From AWTP1-18 sp036504515 (GTDB lineage Bacteria; Pseudomonadota; Gammaproteobacteria; Burkholderiales; Rhodocyclaceae): a stretch of DNA of 64,000 nucleotides. Positions 49,740-59,161 of this stretch are shown in pieces (the first letter of the stretch is position 1; every line of letters begins with the position of its first letter). Under the pieces are notes generated by a model, which saw nothing but the letters and a program-made list of their open reading frames with translations, was not told the origin of the DNA and ran no database searches. Both the position numbers and the translations under genes were made by a program. The stretch lies in assembly GCA_036504515.1 (NCBI GenBank), contig DASXVA010000007.1:248001-312000 (forward strand), given 5' to 3'.

Positions 49740-50195
49740 TTACAGGGCTTTCACAACTTCGAGTACGGCTGCTGCATGACCATCAGCCTTGACGCCCCGC
49801 CATTCCTGGCGGAGGACGCCCTTGCCGTCAATCAGGAAAGTGCTGCGTTCAATGCCGCGCACCTGCTTGCCGTACATGTTTTTCATCTTGATGACACCGA
49901 ACAGATTGCACAGGGCTTCGTCGGCATCGGAAATCAGCTCAAAGGGCAGGCCGAGCTTGGTCTGGAAATTGGTGTGGGATTTGATGCTGTCGCGGGAGAT
50001 GCCGAAGATGACGGCACCGGCCTTGGCGTAGTCACCGTGAAGATCACGGAACTGCATGGCTTCGGTGGTACAGCCGGGGGTACTGTCCTTCGGGTAGAAG
50101 TAGAGCACGACCTTTTTGCCTTTCAGGGCAGATAGTGAGACTGATTCTGCCCCGGTGACGGCGGCGGTGAAGTCGGGAACTGGCGTGTCGACCAT
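49740..50195 (-). CDS. bcp: Peroxiredoxin Bcp (thioredoxin-dependent thiol peroxidase)
   Basis: The 151-residue enzyme reduces hydroperoxides. The peroxidatic Cys42 lies in YPKDSTPGCTTEAMQF. Cys47, the resolving position of E. coli Bcp, is Met here. The only other cysteine is Cys96 (EALCNLFG), so the enzyme is 1-Cys or uses an atypical partner. ATG 50195 follows AAGGAG; the open frame upstream belongs to another gene read in the wrong frame. It lies between the flippase-like gene and phoH2. Confidence 0.93.
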   Translation of the reverse strand: MVDTPVPDFTAAVTGAESVSLSALKGKKVVLYFYPKDSTPGCTTEAMQFRDLHGDYAKAGAVIFGISRDSIKSHTNFQTKLGLPFELISDADEALCNLFGVIKMKNMYGKQVRGIERSTFLIDGKGVLRQEWRGVKADGHAAAVLEVVKAL

Positions 50196-50209
50196 GGTGT
50201 GTTTCTCCT

Positions 50210-51127
50210 TTATGCCGATGTTTTGCGTTTCCAGTGAAGCAGGGTCGTGGCGCCTAGTAAACCCTGCAGGGCGGCGAACAGACCGTAGAGGACGGCTGCC
50301 GCGACGGCTAATTCTTTTGGTGCGCCCAAGGCACCCAGTACCAGTGCCGATGCCGCTTCTCGGGTGCCCCAGCCGCCCACGCTGATGGGCAGGGCGGCGA
50401 GGATGAAGACCGGCCCGGCGGCTACCATGAAGAGGACGAAGGACAAGTCGAGTCCGACGGCTTTGCCTGCCAGAGCGTAGGCCATGACGGAAAAGAGTTG
50501 TACGCCCGCAGACCAGGCCATTTGCTGCCAATAGAGCTGCTGAGGCCGGGCGCGTTCGTGCAGGATGCCGAGTAAGCTGGCAATTTTTTTCGGCAGCCAG
50601 CGGTTGAGGGCGGCGGAGAATTTCCAGAGCAGAACGGGCCCCGCCAGGGCGATGGCGGTGAGCAGGATCAGGATTTCGACCCGGGGCAGAAAACCTTGGG
50701 GCAACAGACCGAGGACACCGGCACTGGCTGCGAGGGATAGCACCACCAGCATCCACAGACCGGACAAGCGGTCGAGAGCAACGCTGGCGGCGGCAGGGAT
50801 CAGGCTGTTGCCGCTTTGTTGCAGATGGAGGATACGCAGGGCATCGCCGCCGAGATTGCCGCCGGGCAGTACGGTATTGGCCGTGATGCCGCGCCAGTAG
50901 GAGAGCAGGATGCCGGGGGTAGCTGCCTCAAGTCCAAGCCAGCGTGCGATGGCCTGCCAACGCAAGGCGGAAAGCAGGGAGGCGATGACCGCACTGGCGA
51001 AGCCGGCGATGAGCCAGCCGGGGTCGGTATGCCCTAGGGAGCGGATTACCCGGGGCGGGTCGGCGAAGGTGAAGACCAGGACGACGAGCAGCAGGCTTGC
51101 AGCGATACGGATTGATGCTTTGCGCAT
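50210..51127 (-). CDS. Lysylphosphatidylglycerol-synthase TM-region/flippase-like membrane protein
   Basis: The 305-residue inner-membrane protein has seven to eight hydrophobic helices and the UPF0104 pattern: ALRWQAIARWLGL, YWRGITANTVLPGGNLGGDALRILHL, VALDRLSGL and the late ALPISVGGWGTREAASALVLGALG. Relatives are the flippase part of MprF or stand-alone lipid-linked sugar transport proteins. The lysyl-transferase domain is absent. Substrate unknown. Confidence 0.85.
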   Translation of the reverse strand: MRKASIRIAASLLLVVLVFTFADPPRVIRSLGHTDPGWLIAGFASAVIASLLSALRWQAIARWLGLEAATPGILLSYWRGITANTVLPGGNLGGDALRILHLQQSGNSLIPAAASVALDRLSGLWMLVVLSLAASAGVLGLLPQGFLPRVEILILLTAIALAGPVLLWKFSAALNRWLPKKIASLLGILHERARPQQLYWQQMAWSAGVQLFSVMAYALAGKAVGLDLSFVLFMVAAGPVFILAALPISVGGWGTREAASALVLGALGAPKELAVAAAVLYGLFAALQGLLGATTLLHWKRKTSA

Positions 51128-51256
51128 GGGCAGAGGATGACAGAAAACCCCTCGTTCGTGGCAATCGGGCTGGGGTCAATTCATCAGGTCGGTAGGTAAG
51201 AAAAAGACTACAGCAGGGCAGGGCGTTGGGCTGGGGTTTGTTGATGCCAAGGAGGT

Positions 51257-53827
51257 TCAGTTCAGCAGGGCATTGAACGCATCGCAAGGCATGGGCCGAC
51301 CGAACAGGTAGCCCTGAAAATTCTGGCAACCGTGACGGGTCAGGACATTCTTCTGCACTTCAGTTTCCACCCCTTCAGCGATGACCTGCAGCCGCAGGGA
51401 TTGGCCCATGCTGATGATGGCGCTGATAATGGCGGTCTTGTCCGGATCGCCATTGTTTTCGGAGATGTCGTGCACGAAGGATTTGTCGATCTTGAGCTGG
51501 TCAATGGGGAGCCGCTGCAGGTAGGCCAGGGACGAATAGCCGGTACCGAAGTCGTCCAGGGAGAAGGTGACGCCCAGGCGACGCAGGGCCTGCATTTTGC
51601 CGATGGCGTCTTCCACGTCATCCAGCACCAGACTTTCGGTAAGTTCCAGCTTCAGACCGCCGACCTTGGCGCCGCAGTTTTCCAGAGTCTGTTTCACCTG
51701 CTGGACGAAGCCCGGTTGGCGGAACTGACGGGCGCTGACATTCACGGCCAATTGCAGATGGGCCCTGGCGGGGTCGGCTTGCCAGTGGCTGAGCTGGATA
51801 CAGGCTTGTTCCAGCACCCATTGGCCGATGGGCAGAATCAGCCCCGTGTCTTCGGCGACGGGAATGAACTTGTCCGGCGGCACCATATCGCCACCGTTAG
51901 GGCGCCAGCGTAGCAGGGCCTCAGCGCCGGTCAGCCCCTTTTCGGCATCGATCTGAGGCTGGTAGTACAGCTCGAATTCACCCTTGGCCAGTGCTTTACG
52001 CAGACCGTGTTCCATCTCGGCGCGAACTTCCAGGGAAGCCTGCATGGTGCCATTGTAAAAACGAATGGCATTGCGACCGGCTCCCTTGGCTTGATAAAGC
52101 GCAACGTCGGCCTGTTTGAGCAGGGTGTCCACTGAATCGCCGTGACCGCGGAACAGGCTGACGCCGATGCTGGCGCTGCCGTGATAGCTGGGGAGATTGT
52201 CTTCCAGGTGATAGGCCTGATTGATCAGTTCGCTGATTTTTTCAGCAACGGTCTCGGTCAGGTTTGCGGCGGTGGACTCGATGCTGCCAAGGTCTTCCAG
52301 CATCACCACGAATTCATCGCCGCCGAGGCGGGCGACGGTATCTCCTTCGCGTACGCTGCTGCCCAGGCGATGGGCCACGGCCTTGAGCAGGCGGTCGCCG
52401 ACATCGTGGCCCCGGGTGTCATTGAGCGTCTTGAAATTGTCCAGGTCGATAAAGAGGATTGCCCCGTACTGCTGGTTGCGGCTGCTGGCAGCCATGGCCT
52501 GGCCGAGACGATCCATCAGCAGGCGCCGATTGGGCAGGCTGGTGAGAGGGTCGTAGAAGGCCAGCAAGTGAATCTGGCTCTCGGCTGTTTTGCGCTGACT
52601 AATATCCTCGACGATGGAGCCGATATAGCGCCCGCCATCTTCGCCCCGAATCAGGGTGCTGCTGATCTGGACCGGTATCCGGCTGCCATCCTTGCGGATG
52701 TATTCCTTTTCATCGGGACCATAGCGGCCATGGGTCTGAAGGGCGCTCAGGAGCTTTTCATCCTGGGGTTTCAGTTCATCCGGTGTGATGTCGTGGAAGG
52801 TGAGGGATTTGAGTTCTTCCTCGTTGTAGCCGGTGATGCGGCTGAAGGCGCTGTTGACTTCCTGGTAGCGGCCTTTCTCATCCATCAGGGCAATGCCCAG
52901 GGGCGACAACTCGTAAAGACCGTGGAGCTTTTCGTGCTGGGTTTGCAGTTGCGCGGTGAGCTTGCGTTGCCGACGATGAGCCTGGTCGGCACGCCAGACC
53001 AGGAAGGCCAGCAGCAGGGTGATGAGCCAGCTTGTCAGACGCAGGATCAAGGGGCGGTAGGTGGTAGCCGGTTTGTCCGGCATGCCCAAGGCCAGCTGCC
53101 ATTGGCCGCCGGAAATGGCAATGTCCATGATGGCTGCGCTGGGGTCGGTGAAAAGCTGCGGCGAACCGCGGAAGACCGTACCTTGCGCACCAAGACCGTC
53201 TTTGCCGCGCAGCGCCAGCCGCAGGCCGGATGTTTCTTCCTTGGGAAGGGTGGCATTGAACAGTTTGTCGATATTGATGACGGTACTGATCAAGCCCCAG
53301 TAACGGCCATTTTCCAGAAATACCGGTAGGCGGTAGATCAGGCCTTCACCACCCTGAACCATTTGCACCGGGCCGGACAAGGTGGGTTGGCCGCTGGTGA
53401 TGGCCCGGGCAATGGGAGGCCATTGGGCAGGTAAGTCGGGATAGTAGATGCCCAAGGCTTTTTCGTTACCTTGAAGGGGGTAGATGAAGCTCAGCCGGTT
53501 GCCGGGGGCGACTCCCATGTTGCGCAGGTAATGCCCTTGTCTATAGAGCGCCGCCAGCATGGAGCGCACTTCGTTTGGCGCGGGCTTGCCTTTGGTAGCG
53601 CGGATATAGGCGGCCAAGCCGGATGCCAGGTGTACCGTCGAGTTCAGCTCAGACTCCAGGCCGGCCCGGATGGTGGCGGCGGCAGCCAGGGCTTGCTCGT
53701 GGTGGTCGGAGATCAGCCGGTCCCGTTCCTGCCAGACTGCCAGTTCAGTCAAGCCCAAGCCGGACAGCACCATCAGTACTGGTATCAGTACCTGGCCGGT
53801 AATTCGGGAAAGGCTGTTGAGAGGCAT
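51257..53827 (-). CDS. CHASE-PAS-GGDEF-EAL membrane sensor for cyclic-di-GMP turnover
   Basis: The 856-residue membrane protein has an N-terminal helix (~10-28) and a periplasmic CHASE-type sensor (~45-260, with NRLSFIYPLQGNEKALGIYYPDLPAQWPPIARAI). A second helix follows, then a PAS domain (LYELSPLGIALMDEKGRYQEVNSAFSRITGY). The GGDEF domain keeps RLGGDEFVVML and inhibitory-site REGD. The EAL domain keeps EALLRW, NVSARQFRQ, ELTES and DDFGTGYSSLAYL. Both activities look intact. The sensor's ligand is unknown. It is monocistronic. Confidence 0.92.
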   Translation of the reverse strand: MPLNSLSRITGQVLIPVLMVLSGLGLTELAVWQERDRLISDHHEQALAAAATIRAGLESELNSTVHLASGLAAYIRATKGKPAPNEVRSMLAALYRQGHYLRNMGVAPGNRLSFIYPLQGNEKALGIYYPDLPAQWPPIARAITSGQPTLSGPVQMVQGGEGLIYRLPVFLENGRYWGLISTVINIDKLFNATLPKEETSGLRLALRGKDGLGAQGTVFRGSPQLFTDPSAAIMDIAISGGQWQLALGMPDKPATTYRPLILRLTSWLITLLLAFLVWRADQAHRRQRKLTAQLQTQHEKLHGLYELSPLGIALMDEKGRYQEVNSAFSRITGYNEEELKSLTFHDITPDELKPQDEKLLSALQTHGRYGPDEKEYIRKDGSRIPVQISSTLIRGEDGGRYIGSIVEDISQRKTAESQIHLLAFYDPLTSLPNRRLLMDRLGQAMAASSRNQQYGAILFIDLDNFKTLNDTRGHDVGDRLLKAVAHRLGSSVREGDTVARLGGDEFVVMLEDLGSIESTAANLTETVAEKISELINQAYHLEDNLPSYHGSASIGVSLFRGHGDSVDTLLKQADVALYQAKGAGRNAIRFYNGTMQASLEVRAEMEHGLRKALAKGEFELYYQPQIDAEKGLTGAEALLRWRPNGGDMVPPDKFIPVAEDTGLILPIGQWVLEQACIQLSHWQADPARAHLQLAVNVSARQFRQPGFVQQVKQTLENCGAKVGGLKLELTESLVLDDVEDAIGKMQALRRLGVTFSLDDFGTGYSSLAYLQRLPIDQLKIDKSFVHDISENNGDPDKTAIISAIISMGQSLRLQVIAEGVETEVQKNVLTRHGCQNFQGYLFGRPMPCDAFNALLN

Positions 53828-53892
53828 TGTTGGCAGTGTTTTCTTTGTACGAAAGTTATAGATCTAAACTTTCGCGCATTCTGCCACTAATG

Positions 53893-53930
53893 CGTAAAAA
53901 AATCAGTTATCCCTCGAACTGAGGGATAAA
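53893..53930 (-). terminator. Terminator of the arn-type operon
   Basis: TTATCCCTC and GAGGGATAA form a 9-bp stem with a 5-base loop just after the last gene. It is followed on the minus strand by CTGA and a run of seven T. Confidence 0.82.
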
Positions 53931-53939
53931 GCTTCGTTG

Positions 53940-54899
53940 TCAGCCTTTTGGCGGTGGCCGCAGGCGGTACTGGGCGCGACCTTCGGGCTCGTGATAGATG
54001 CGGATCAGGATTTCGCCAAGCAGGCCGAGACCGATCAGTTGCACCCCCATCAGCACCAGCATCACCCCCAGCATCAGCAGGGGACGGCCGCCGATGTTCT
54101 CGCCGAACAGCTTGAGCAGGGTCAGGTAGCCGCAAACGCCCAGGCCCGGCACCAGCATCCACAGCCCGGCGCCACCGAAGGCGTGTAGGGGGCGGTGCAG
54201 GTAGCGCAGCATGAACTTCATCAGCAGCAGGTCGAGGATGACGCGGAAAGTGCGGTCGATGCCGTACTTGCTGACGCCCTTGGTACGGGCGTGGTGACGC
54301 ACCGGTACTTCCATGATCTTGGCGCCAGCTTCTGCCGCCAGCACCGGGATGAAACGATGCAGTTCGCCGTAAAGGCGGATGCGCTGCACCAGATCGGTCC
54401 GGTAGGCCTTCAGGGCACAGCCGTAATCGTGCAGCTTGACGCCGGTGACCTTGGCGATGATGCGGTTGGCGATCATCGATGGAATCTTGCGGTTGATGGC
54501 CGCATCCTGCCGGTCCTTGCGCCAGCCGGAAATCATGTTGATGTCCGGGGTGGTTTCCAGGGTCTGGATCAGTTGGGGGATGTCGAGGGGGTCGTTCTGC
54601 AGGTCGCCATCCAGCGTCACCGTGTAACGCCCGCGTACTGCGTCGAAACCGGCTTGCAACGCGGCAGTCTGGCCGTAGTTGCGCATCAGGTAAAGGGGCT
54701 TGAGCCAGGGTGTCCTTGCAGCCAGGGATTGCAACACATTGGCGGAATGGTCTTTCGAGCCGTCGTCCACGCAAATCAGTTCAAAGGAAAAACCGCTGGG
54801 GGCGAGGGCTTCCTCGACCCGGGCCACCAGATCCGGCAGGTTTTCTTCTTCGTTGTAGATCGGGATGACGACGGAGATGTCGATATTTTCTTGGCTCAT
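53940..54899 (-). CDS. Family 2 polyprenyl-phosphate glycosyltransferase (ArnC/DPM1-like)
   Basis: The 319-residue protein has an N-terminal GT-A domain (SVVIPIYNEEENLPDLV, ICVDDGSKD, VTLDGDLQNDP) that transfers a sugar from a nucleotide to a polyprenyl phosphate. Two C-terminal membrane helices (~235-305) follow. It is a second GT2 in this operon besides ArnC at 61151. It could make a different lipid-linked sugar for one of the two GT39 transferases. ATG 54899 was chosen from the homology start. It is the last gene of the operon. Confidence 0.88.
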   Translation of the reverse strand: MSQENIDISVVIPIYNEEENLPDLVARVEEALAPSGFSFELICVDDGSKDHSANVLQSLAARTPWLKPLYLMRNYGQTAALQAGFDAVRGRYTVTLDGDLQNDPLDIPQLIQTLETTPDINMISGWRKDRQDAAINRKIPSMIANRIIAKVTGVKLHDYGCALKAYRTDLVQRIRLYGELHRFIPVLAAEAGAKIMEVPVRHHARTKGVSKYGIDRTFRVILDLLLMKFMLRYLHRPLHAFGGAGLWMLVPGLGVCGYLTLLKLFGENIGGRPLLMLGVMLVLMGVQLIGLGLLGEILIRIYHEPEGRAQYRLRPPPKG

Positions 54900-55438
54900 G
54901 AGGGATGCTTGTAAGTGCGCCAGCCGTTGCGCGCTGCCAAGAAGAGGCAGGCCAGGACCAGCAAAGGATCGAGCAGAGTGTCCCAAAGATTGGGGGATTC
55001 AGGTAGACCCGCGGCCCAGGCCAGCAGATCGATGGTGAGCAGCCAGAGCCACAGGTGTTGGCCGCGCCACCAAAAAACCAGGGCGGGGAGTGCCAGGACG
55101 GCGATCAACAGCCAGGGCTGGTAGCCAAGGCGGTAGGGATCAAAGTCGCCAAGGCCCAGGGCCAGGGGGTAAAAAATTGTGCCGATCAGGGCAAGTAGCA
55201 GGGGCGCACGCCAGCCGCTGGCGAAGGCGGTGGGGCTGCGGCCCATCAGCCCCAGGGCCAGGAGTTGCAGGGTGGTGATGCTGGGGTCACCCCAAAGGCC
55301 GCGCAGGGCCATGGCGAGAGAAACTTCCGGCACGGGAATCAGGGACAGCAGACCTGCGACGGCCGCAAGGGCATGGAAGCGCTTTGGCAGTAGCCAGGAA
55401 AAAACAGCGGTAACGAGCAGCACCTGGGCGAGGAGCAT
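54896..55438 (-). CDS. Integral membrane protein, function unknown
   Basis: The 180-residue, Leu/Ala/Trp-rich protein has about six predicted helices and no motif that I recognise. It shares one base with the preceding BNR-repeat gene (TGATG) and overlaps the next gene by four bases, so it is firmly part of the arn-type operon. A role in moving or presenting the lipid-linked sugar is conceivable but unsupported by sequence. Confidence 0.75.
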   Translation of the reverse strand: MLLAQVLLVTAVFSWLLPKRFHALAAVAGLLSLIPVPEVSLAMALRGLWGDPSITTLQLLALGLMGRSPTAFASGWRAPLLLALIGTIFYPLALGLGDFDPYRLGYQPWLLIAVLALPALVFWWRGQHLWLWLLTIDLLAWAAGLPESPNLWDTLLDPLLVLACLFLAARNGWRTYKHPS

Positions 55439-56649
55439 CAGTGAATTCCCCGCAGTTGTTTGAGCCAGTCCGGGTGGAAGCTGAGGTGGGCGATGCGTTC
55501 CCGCTTCCAGGTGTAGGCCAGATGGATCGTGCCCTGTTCATCCTGAATCAGGGAGGGATAGGAAAACTCCTCCTGGCCACTGCCGTTTTCAATCAGGTAG
55601 GGAGCAGACCAGCTTTGGCCTTCATCGCGGGAGAGGCTCAGGGCCAGTTGGGTGCGATTGGCTTCCTGAGGGTTGTAGGCCAGTAGCAGGCGGCCATCTG
55701 CCAGTCGCAGCAAGGCGATGCCCGCATCGGGGTTGGGCAGTTCGCTGGTGCTGGCAGCGGACCAATGCTGGCCGCCGTCTTCACTGCGGGACAGGCGGAT
55801 GCGGTGGGTCGGCGACGCATCCCGCAACAGCATCAGGGCCTGCTGGCTGTTGGCCGCCACCACGGCTGGTTGCAGGCTGCGGCTGGCAGCAGGAATGCGA
55901 TCTTTGTCATCGACCTGGCCGTGGCTGTCGAGCCGCAGCCATTCGGGGCGTTTGGCGATGAACTCGTGATACACGGGCAGGGCCAGACCGCCATCGGTCA
56001 GGGGCAGGGGCGGATTACGGATCAGGGTCGAAATGTTCCAGAAGGGCGACGTTACCAATCGCCGCACCTTGCTCCAGGTCAGGCCACCATCTTTGGACGT
56101 TGCATGGTTGAGGGCGCTGCCGGCCCAGCCGCCGTAGGAGACGCTGACAAACCACAGGTGCAGCGTGCCTTCGCCATCACTCCAAAGCACCGGGTTGCCC
56201 AGTTTGCGCACCAGGCGCTGGGTGTCCCCTTCTATCTTGGGCCGGGTCATGATGGCCTGGGGCACGGACCAGTCGTGGCCGTTGTAGGTGGAAAAGAAAA
56301 TGCTGACGTCGGCGGCACCTTCCTTGGTACCGGCAAACCAGGCAGCGCCGATGCGAGCCGGGCCCAGATTGGCAAGGCTGACGCTGTGGGCAGAGGCTGC
56401 CGGGTTGGGAATGGCATGCCGTTCCAGTTGCACAGGTTTGTGCAGGGGCAGGGCCTCCATCGGGGCGGCAATGACAAAGCGGGATGGCGTCAGGGGACGC
56501 AACCAAGGCAAGCAGAACAGCAAGGCCAGGACGAAGGCGACCAGGGGAACCCAGCGGCTTTCGGCTAAAGGCAGCAAGGGCAGCAGATGGCGACGGATTT
56601 CTTCAATCTGCCTTGGCGTCAGCAGGGTGGGCAGGGACGGCATTTTCAT
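55438..56649 (-). CDS. Membrane-anchored BNR/Asp-box (sialidase-like) protein
   Basis: The 403-residue protein has one N-terminal membrane helix (~38-56, VPLVAFVLALLFCLPWL) and then a six-bladed-propeller-type region with Asp boxes SKDGGLTWS, SEDGGQHWS and SRDEGQSWS. The overall pattern fits exo-alpha-sialidase-like proteins (FRIP-like LGNPVLW, RDASPTHRIRLSRSEDGG). Such a gene inside an arn operon is unusual. True sialidase activity is doubtful without the arginine triad being checked. It overlaps the GT39 gene by ATGA. Confidence 0.8.
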   Translation of the reverse strand: MKMPSLPTLLTPRQIEEIRRHLLPLLPLAESRWVPLVAFVLALLFCLPWLRPLTPSRFVIAAPMEALPLHKPVQLERHAIPNPAASAHSVSLANLGPARIGAAWFAGTKEGAADVSIFFSTYNGHDWSVPQAIMTRPKIEGDTQRLVRKLGNPVLWSDGEGTLHLWFVSVSYGGWAGSALNHATSKDGGLTWSKVRRLVTSPFWNISTLIRNPPLPLTDGGLALPVYHEFIAKRPEWLRLDSHGQVDDKDRIPAASRSLQPAVVAANSQQALMLLRDASPTHRIRLSRSEDGGQHWSAASTSELPNPDAGIALLRLADGRLLLAYNPQEANRTQLALSLSRDEGQSWSAPYLIENGSGQEEFSYPSLIQDEQGTIHLAYTWKRERIAHLSFHPDWLKQLRGIH

Positions 56650-58238
56650 GGCAGCACCTCCCACAGTTTGACGGTGCTCATCAGGGGCGCCGGGCTGCGC
56701 TGATCCCAGGCGGCCTGCCAGTCTTCCCGGCCGCTACCTTCCCGGTTGAAGCGGACGCCAGAGCCAGCGGAAGTCAAACTTTGGTAATCAAGCCGGGGCA
56801 CCGCCTTGCGCTTGAGAGCACTCAACTGGGTTTCCAGGGCGGCCTGGTCTTCGGCGCGGAAGGCGATCAGGGTGCCAGGAGGCGTGAGTTCGGCGGTGAG
56901 CTGGCTGGTCTGGCGCAGAGGCTTTTGCAGCAGGATGGGCAGCAGGGCGGGCTGAGGGCCAGCGAACAGCACTACGTTTTTGTCCTGGGCCAAGGCGATG
57001 GCTTCCGGCGCCACTGCATTGACGCCCAGATGGGGGAAGGCAATCCCCCAGGCGGCGGTCCATAGCAGGGCAGCGGAAAGAATCAGACTGGGCGCCTTGC
57101 TTTGGCTATGCCACCAGAAGACGAGGAACACAAAAGTGACGGCGGTCAGGATCAGCCATCCACCCAGTTGCCAGCGCCACAGGAGCAAGGCCAACAGCGA
57201 ACAAAGCAGGGCAGGAATCAGGCTACCGAGGCGGCGGCTCCAGGGAAAGGAATGATCTGCCGAAGCCCGTTCCAGACCCACTGCGCAAAGTAGCGCCAGG
57301 GCGGGCAGGGAACCGATCAGATAGCGGCTGAAGGTGGTGATGACGAAAAAGGGCAGCAGGGAAATGATCAGCCACAGGGTGAGCAGACGCACCGTGGCAT
57401 CCTGCCGGTATTTCCAGGCCGCCGTAACGCCGACAAAGGCCCAGGGCAGGGATAGAGTGACGATGCCGATCAAGGGATCGGCGGAAAGGTGGGCCAGTTG
57501 CCGGGCGGCCAGTTCATCCTGGGTGACCTTGGTCAGCAGGGCAGCGTAATGGGTTTTGACGTGGATGTACCAGATGGCCGGCAGGGCCAGGGCCAGAACC
57601 ATACCCAGCAGATGCTGGGGCCAGCGGCGCAGGGCCAGTCGGCTCAGGTCCGGCCGTTGCCACCAGAGGGCCAGCAAGCCGCTGCCGCAGGCAATGACGC
57701 CCATGGGCCCCTTGGTCAGAATGGCGAGGGACAGGGTAATGGCGGCGATGAACAGGGTGCTCCAGCGGGGGCGGTCCGCCCAGCTCAAGTAGGCGCAGAA
57801 GGCTGCCATGGACAGGGCGGCCACAGGGACATCCAGCATCAGGCGGCGGGATTCGGAGGCCATGCCCATCATGCCCAGCAGCACGCCAGCGGCTAGCAGG
57901 CCGGTTTGCCAGGAACCTTGCAGGCGCTTGCCGACCCAGGCGGTGCAGCCCAGCAGCAGCAGGGCAAAGAACACGGTAATGCCACGACCGGCCAGCAGAC
58001 CCGGGCCGAAAGCTTCATAGCTGGCGCGGCCGATCCAGTAGAGGAAAGGCGGTTTCTTCAGCCGTGGCAGGCCGTCGATGTAGGGCACCCACCAGTGGTC
58101 GCCCTGGATCATTTCCAGGGGGATGCGCAGGCCCAGCAGATATTCGTCCTTGCCCGTCAGGCCCGTCGCAGAGGTAATGCCCAGCCCCAGGATGAGGGCG
58201 GCGACGAATAAAAGGAAGAGACCCTTAAGCAGGGACAT
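56646..58238 (-). CDS. arnT: Family 39 lipid-linked sugar transferase (ArnT-like)
   Basis: The 530-residue inner-membrane protein has about 11-12 helices. It carries the GT39/PMT opening with acidic residues (TGKDEYLLGLRIPLEMIQGDHWWVPYIDGLPRLKKPPFLYWI), matching the ArnT pattern 'D-E-x-R-Y ... P-H-x-x-G-x-P-Y-x-x-K-P-P-L'. ArnT moves L-Ara4N from undecaprenyl phosphate to lipid A in the periplasm, giving polymyxin resistance. ATG 58238 overlaps the arnD stop by 14 bases. A second GT39-like gene enters at the right edge, so which is the true ArnT is open. Confidence 0.85.
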   Translation of the reverse strand: MSLLKGLFLLFVAALILGLGITSATGLTGKDEYLLGLRIPLEMIQGDHWWVPYIDGLPRLKKPPFLYWIGRASYEAFGPGLLAGRGITVFFALLLLGCTAWVGKRLQGSWQTGLLAAGVLLGMMGMASESRRLMLDVPVAALSMAAFCAYLSWADRPRWSTLFIAAITLSLAILTKGPMGVIACGSGLLALWWQRPDLSRLALRRWPQHLLGMVLALALPAIWYIHVKTHYAALLTKVTQDELAARQLAHLSADPLIGIVTLSLPWAFVGVTAAWKYRQDATVRLLTLWLIISLLPFFVITTFSRYLIGSLPALALLCAVGLERASADHSFPWSRRLGSLIPALLCSLLALLLWRWQLGGWLILTAVTFVFLVFWWHSQSKAPSLILSAALLWTAAWGIAFPHLGVNAVAPEAIALAQDKNVVLFAGPQPALLPILLQKPLRQTSQLTAELTPPGTLIAFRAEDQAALETQLSALKRKAVPRLDYQSLTSAGSGVRFNREGSGREDWQAAWDQRSPAPLMSTVKLWEVLP

Positions 58239-59148
58239 CCGCCAGAAACTCCGGGCCCTGTACCAGCAGTTCGCCGCTGCGGCCCGGTACTTCGCCCCAG
58301 CAGATTTCGTGGCGTGGCAGCGTGGTGGGGTCGAAGCCCTCCCGCAGCTTGGCCGTACTGACCAGTTCGTAGCCCTGCTGTTTCCAGCCCAGCAGCAGCT
58401 TTTCAAAGGTAGAGGCCAGTTTCATGCCTTCCAGTTCAGCATGAAGGGTATAGACGTGACCCAGGGGTTTCGGTGTTTCGGTGATTTCCAGCAGGCGCTC
58501 GTGGACGTTGTCTTCCGTCAGTCCGTCCACCCCGATCAGTTCGTCCAGGGTGGGCAGGGTGGTGGGAATCTGCGGGCAGGCGATGATTTCTCCATCCCAG
58601 ATCGGAATGAAGGGATGGCTGCCGCGGCAGTCGGAGGCGTACTTGAAACCGAGGCGCTGGGTCAGGCGCAGGGCATGGCGGTTCATTTGCCAGCCGGCGG
58701 CGCCGTGGGTCAGGGCCGGGGTATCGAAGACCTTGGCGTAGCGTTTGAAAGCCAGGTCCATTTCCTTCTCGGTCCAGGCATTGTCGGCAGTGCGTACCTG
58801 GTCCTGCCACTTGACGTGATCCCAGCAGTGGATGCCGGTTTCGAAGCCGGAGTCGCGGACGCCGCGCAGGATGGCGGCGCAGCGGCGGCCGATGTCGGGA
58901 CCGGGCAGGATGGTGCCGTACATCAAGGTCTTGAGACCGTAATGGGAGACGACAGAAGTCCGGGAAACCTTCTTCATGAAGCCGGGGCGGAAGGCACGCT
59001 TGATGGCGCGGCCCGTGTGGTCACGACCCAGGGAAAACAGGAAGGTGGCATCGGCGCCGTGACGGCGCAGGACTTCCACCAGCCGCGGTACCCCGATCAG
59101 GGTGCCGCGGTAGGTGTCGACATCAATCTTTAACGCAAGTTGGGGCAT
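58225..59148 (-). CDS. arnD: 4-deoxy-4-formamido-L-arabinose-phosphoundecaprenol deformylase
   Basis: The 307-residue polysaccharide-deacetylase-fold enzyme removes the formyl group from undecaprenyl-phosphate L-Ara4FN. It shows LKIDVDTYRGTLIGVPRLVEVLRRHGADATFLFSLGRDHTGRAIKRAF, with the catalytic Asp pair, then GFETGIHCWDHVKWQD with the metal-binding His residues, and HVYTLHAELEG near the end, as in ArnD. It lies between the ArnA dehydrogenase and ArnT genes. Confidence 0.93.
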   Translation of the reverse strand: MPQLALKIDVDTYRGTLIGVPRLVEVLRRHGADATFLFSLGRDHTGRAIKRAFRPGFMKKVSRTSVVSHYGLKTLMYGTILPGPDIGRRCAAILRGVRDSGFETGIHCWDHVKWQDQVRTADNAWTEKEMDLAFKRYAKVFDTPALTHGAAGWQMNRHALRLTQRLGFKYASDCRGSHPFIPIWDGEIIACPQIPTTLPTLDELIGVDGLTEDNVHERLLEITETPKPLGHVYTLHAELEGMKLASTFEKLLLGWKQQGYELVSTAKLREGFDPTTLPRHEICWGEVPGRSGELLVQGPEFLADVPA

Positions 59149-59161
59149 CGGCGAGGATGCC

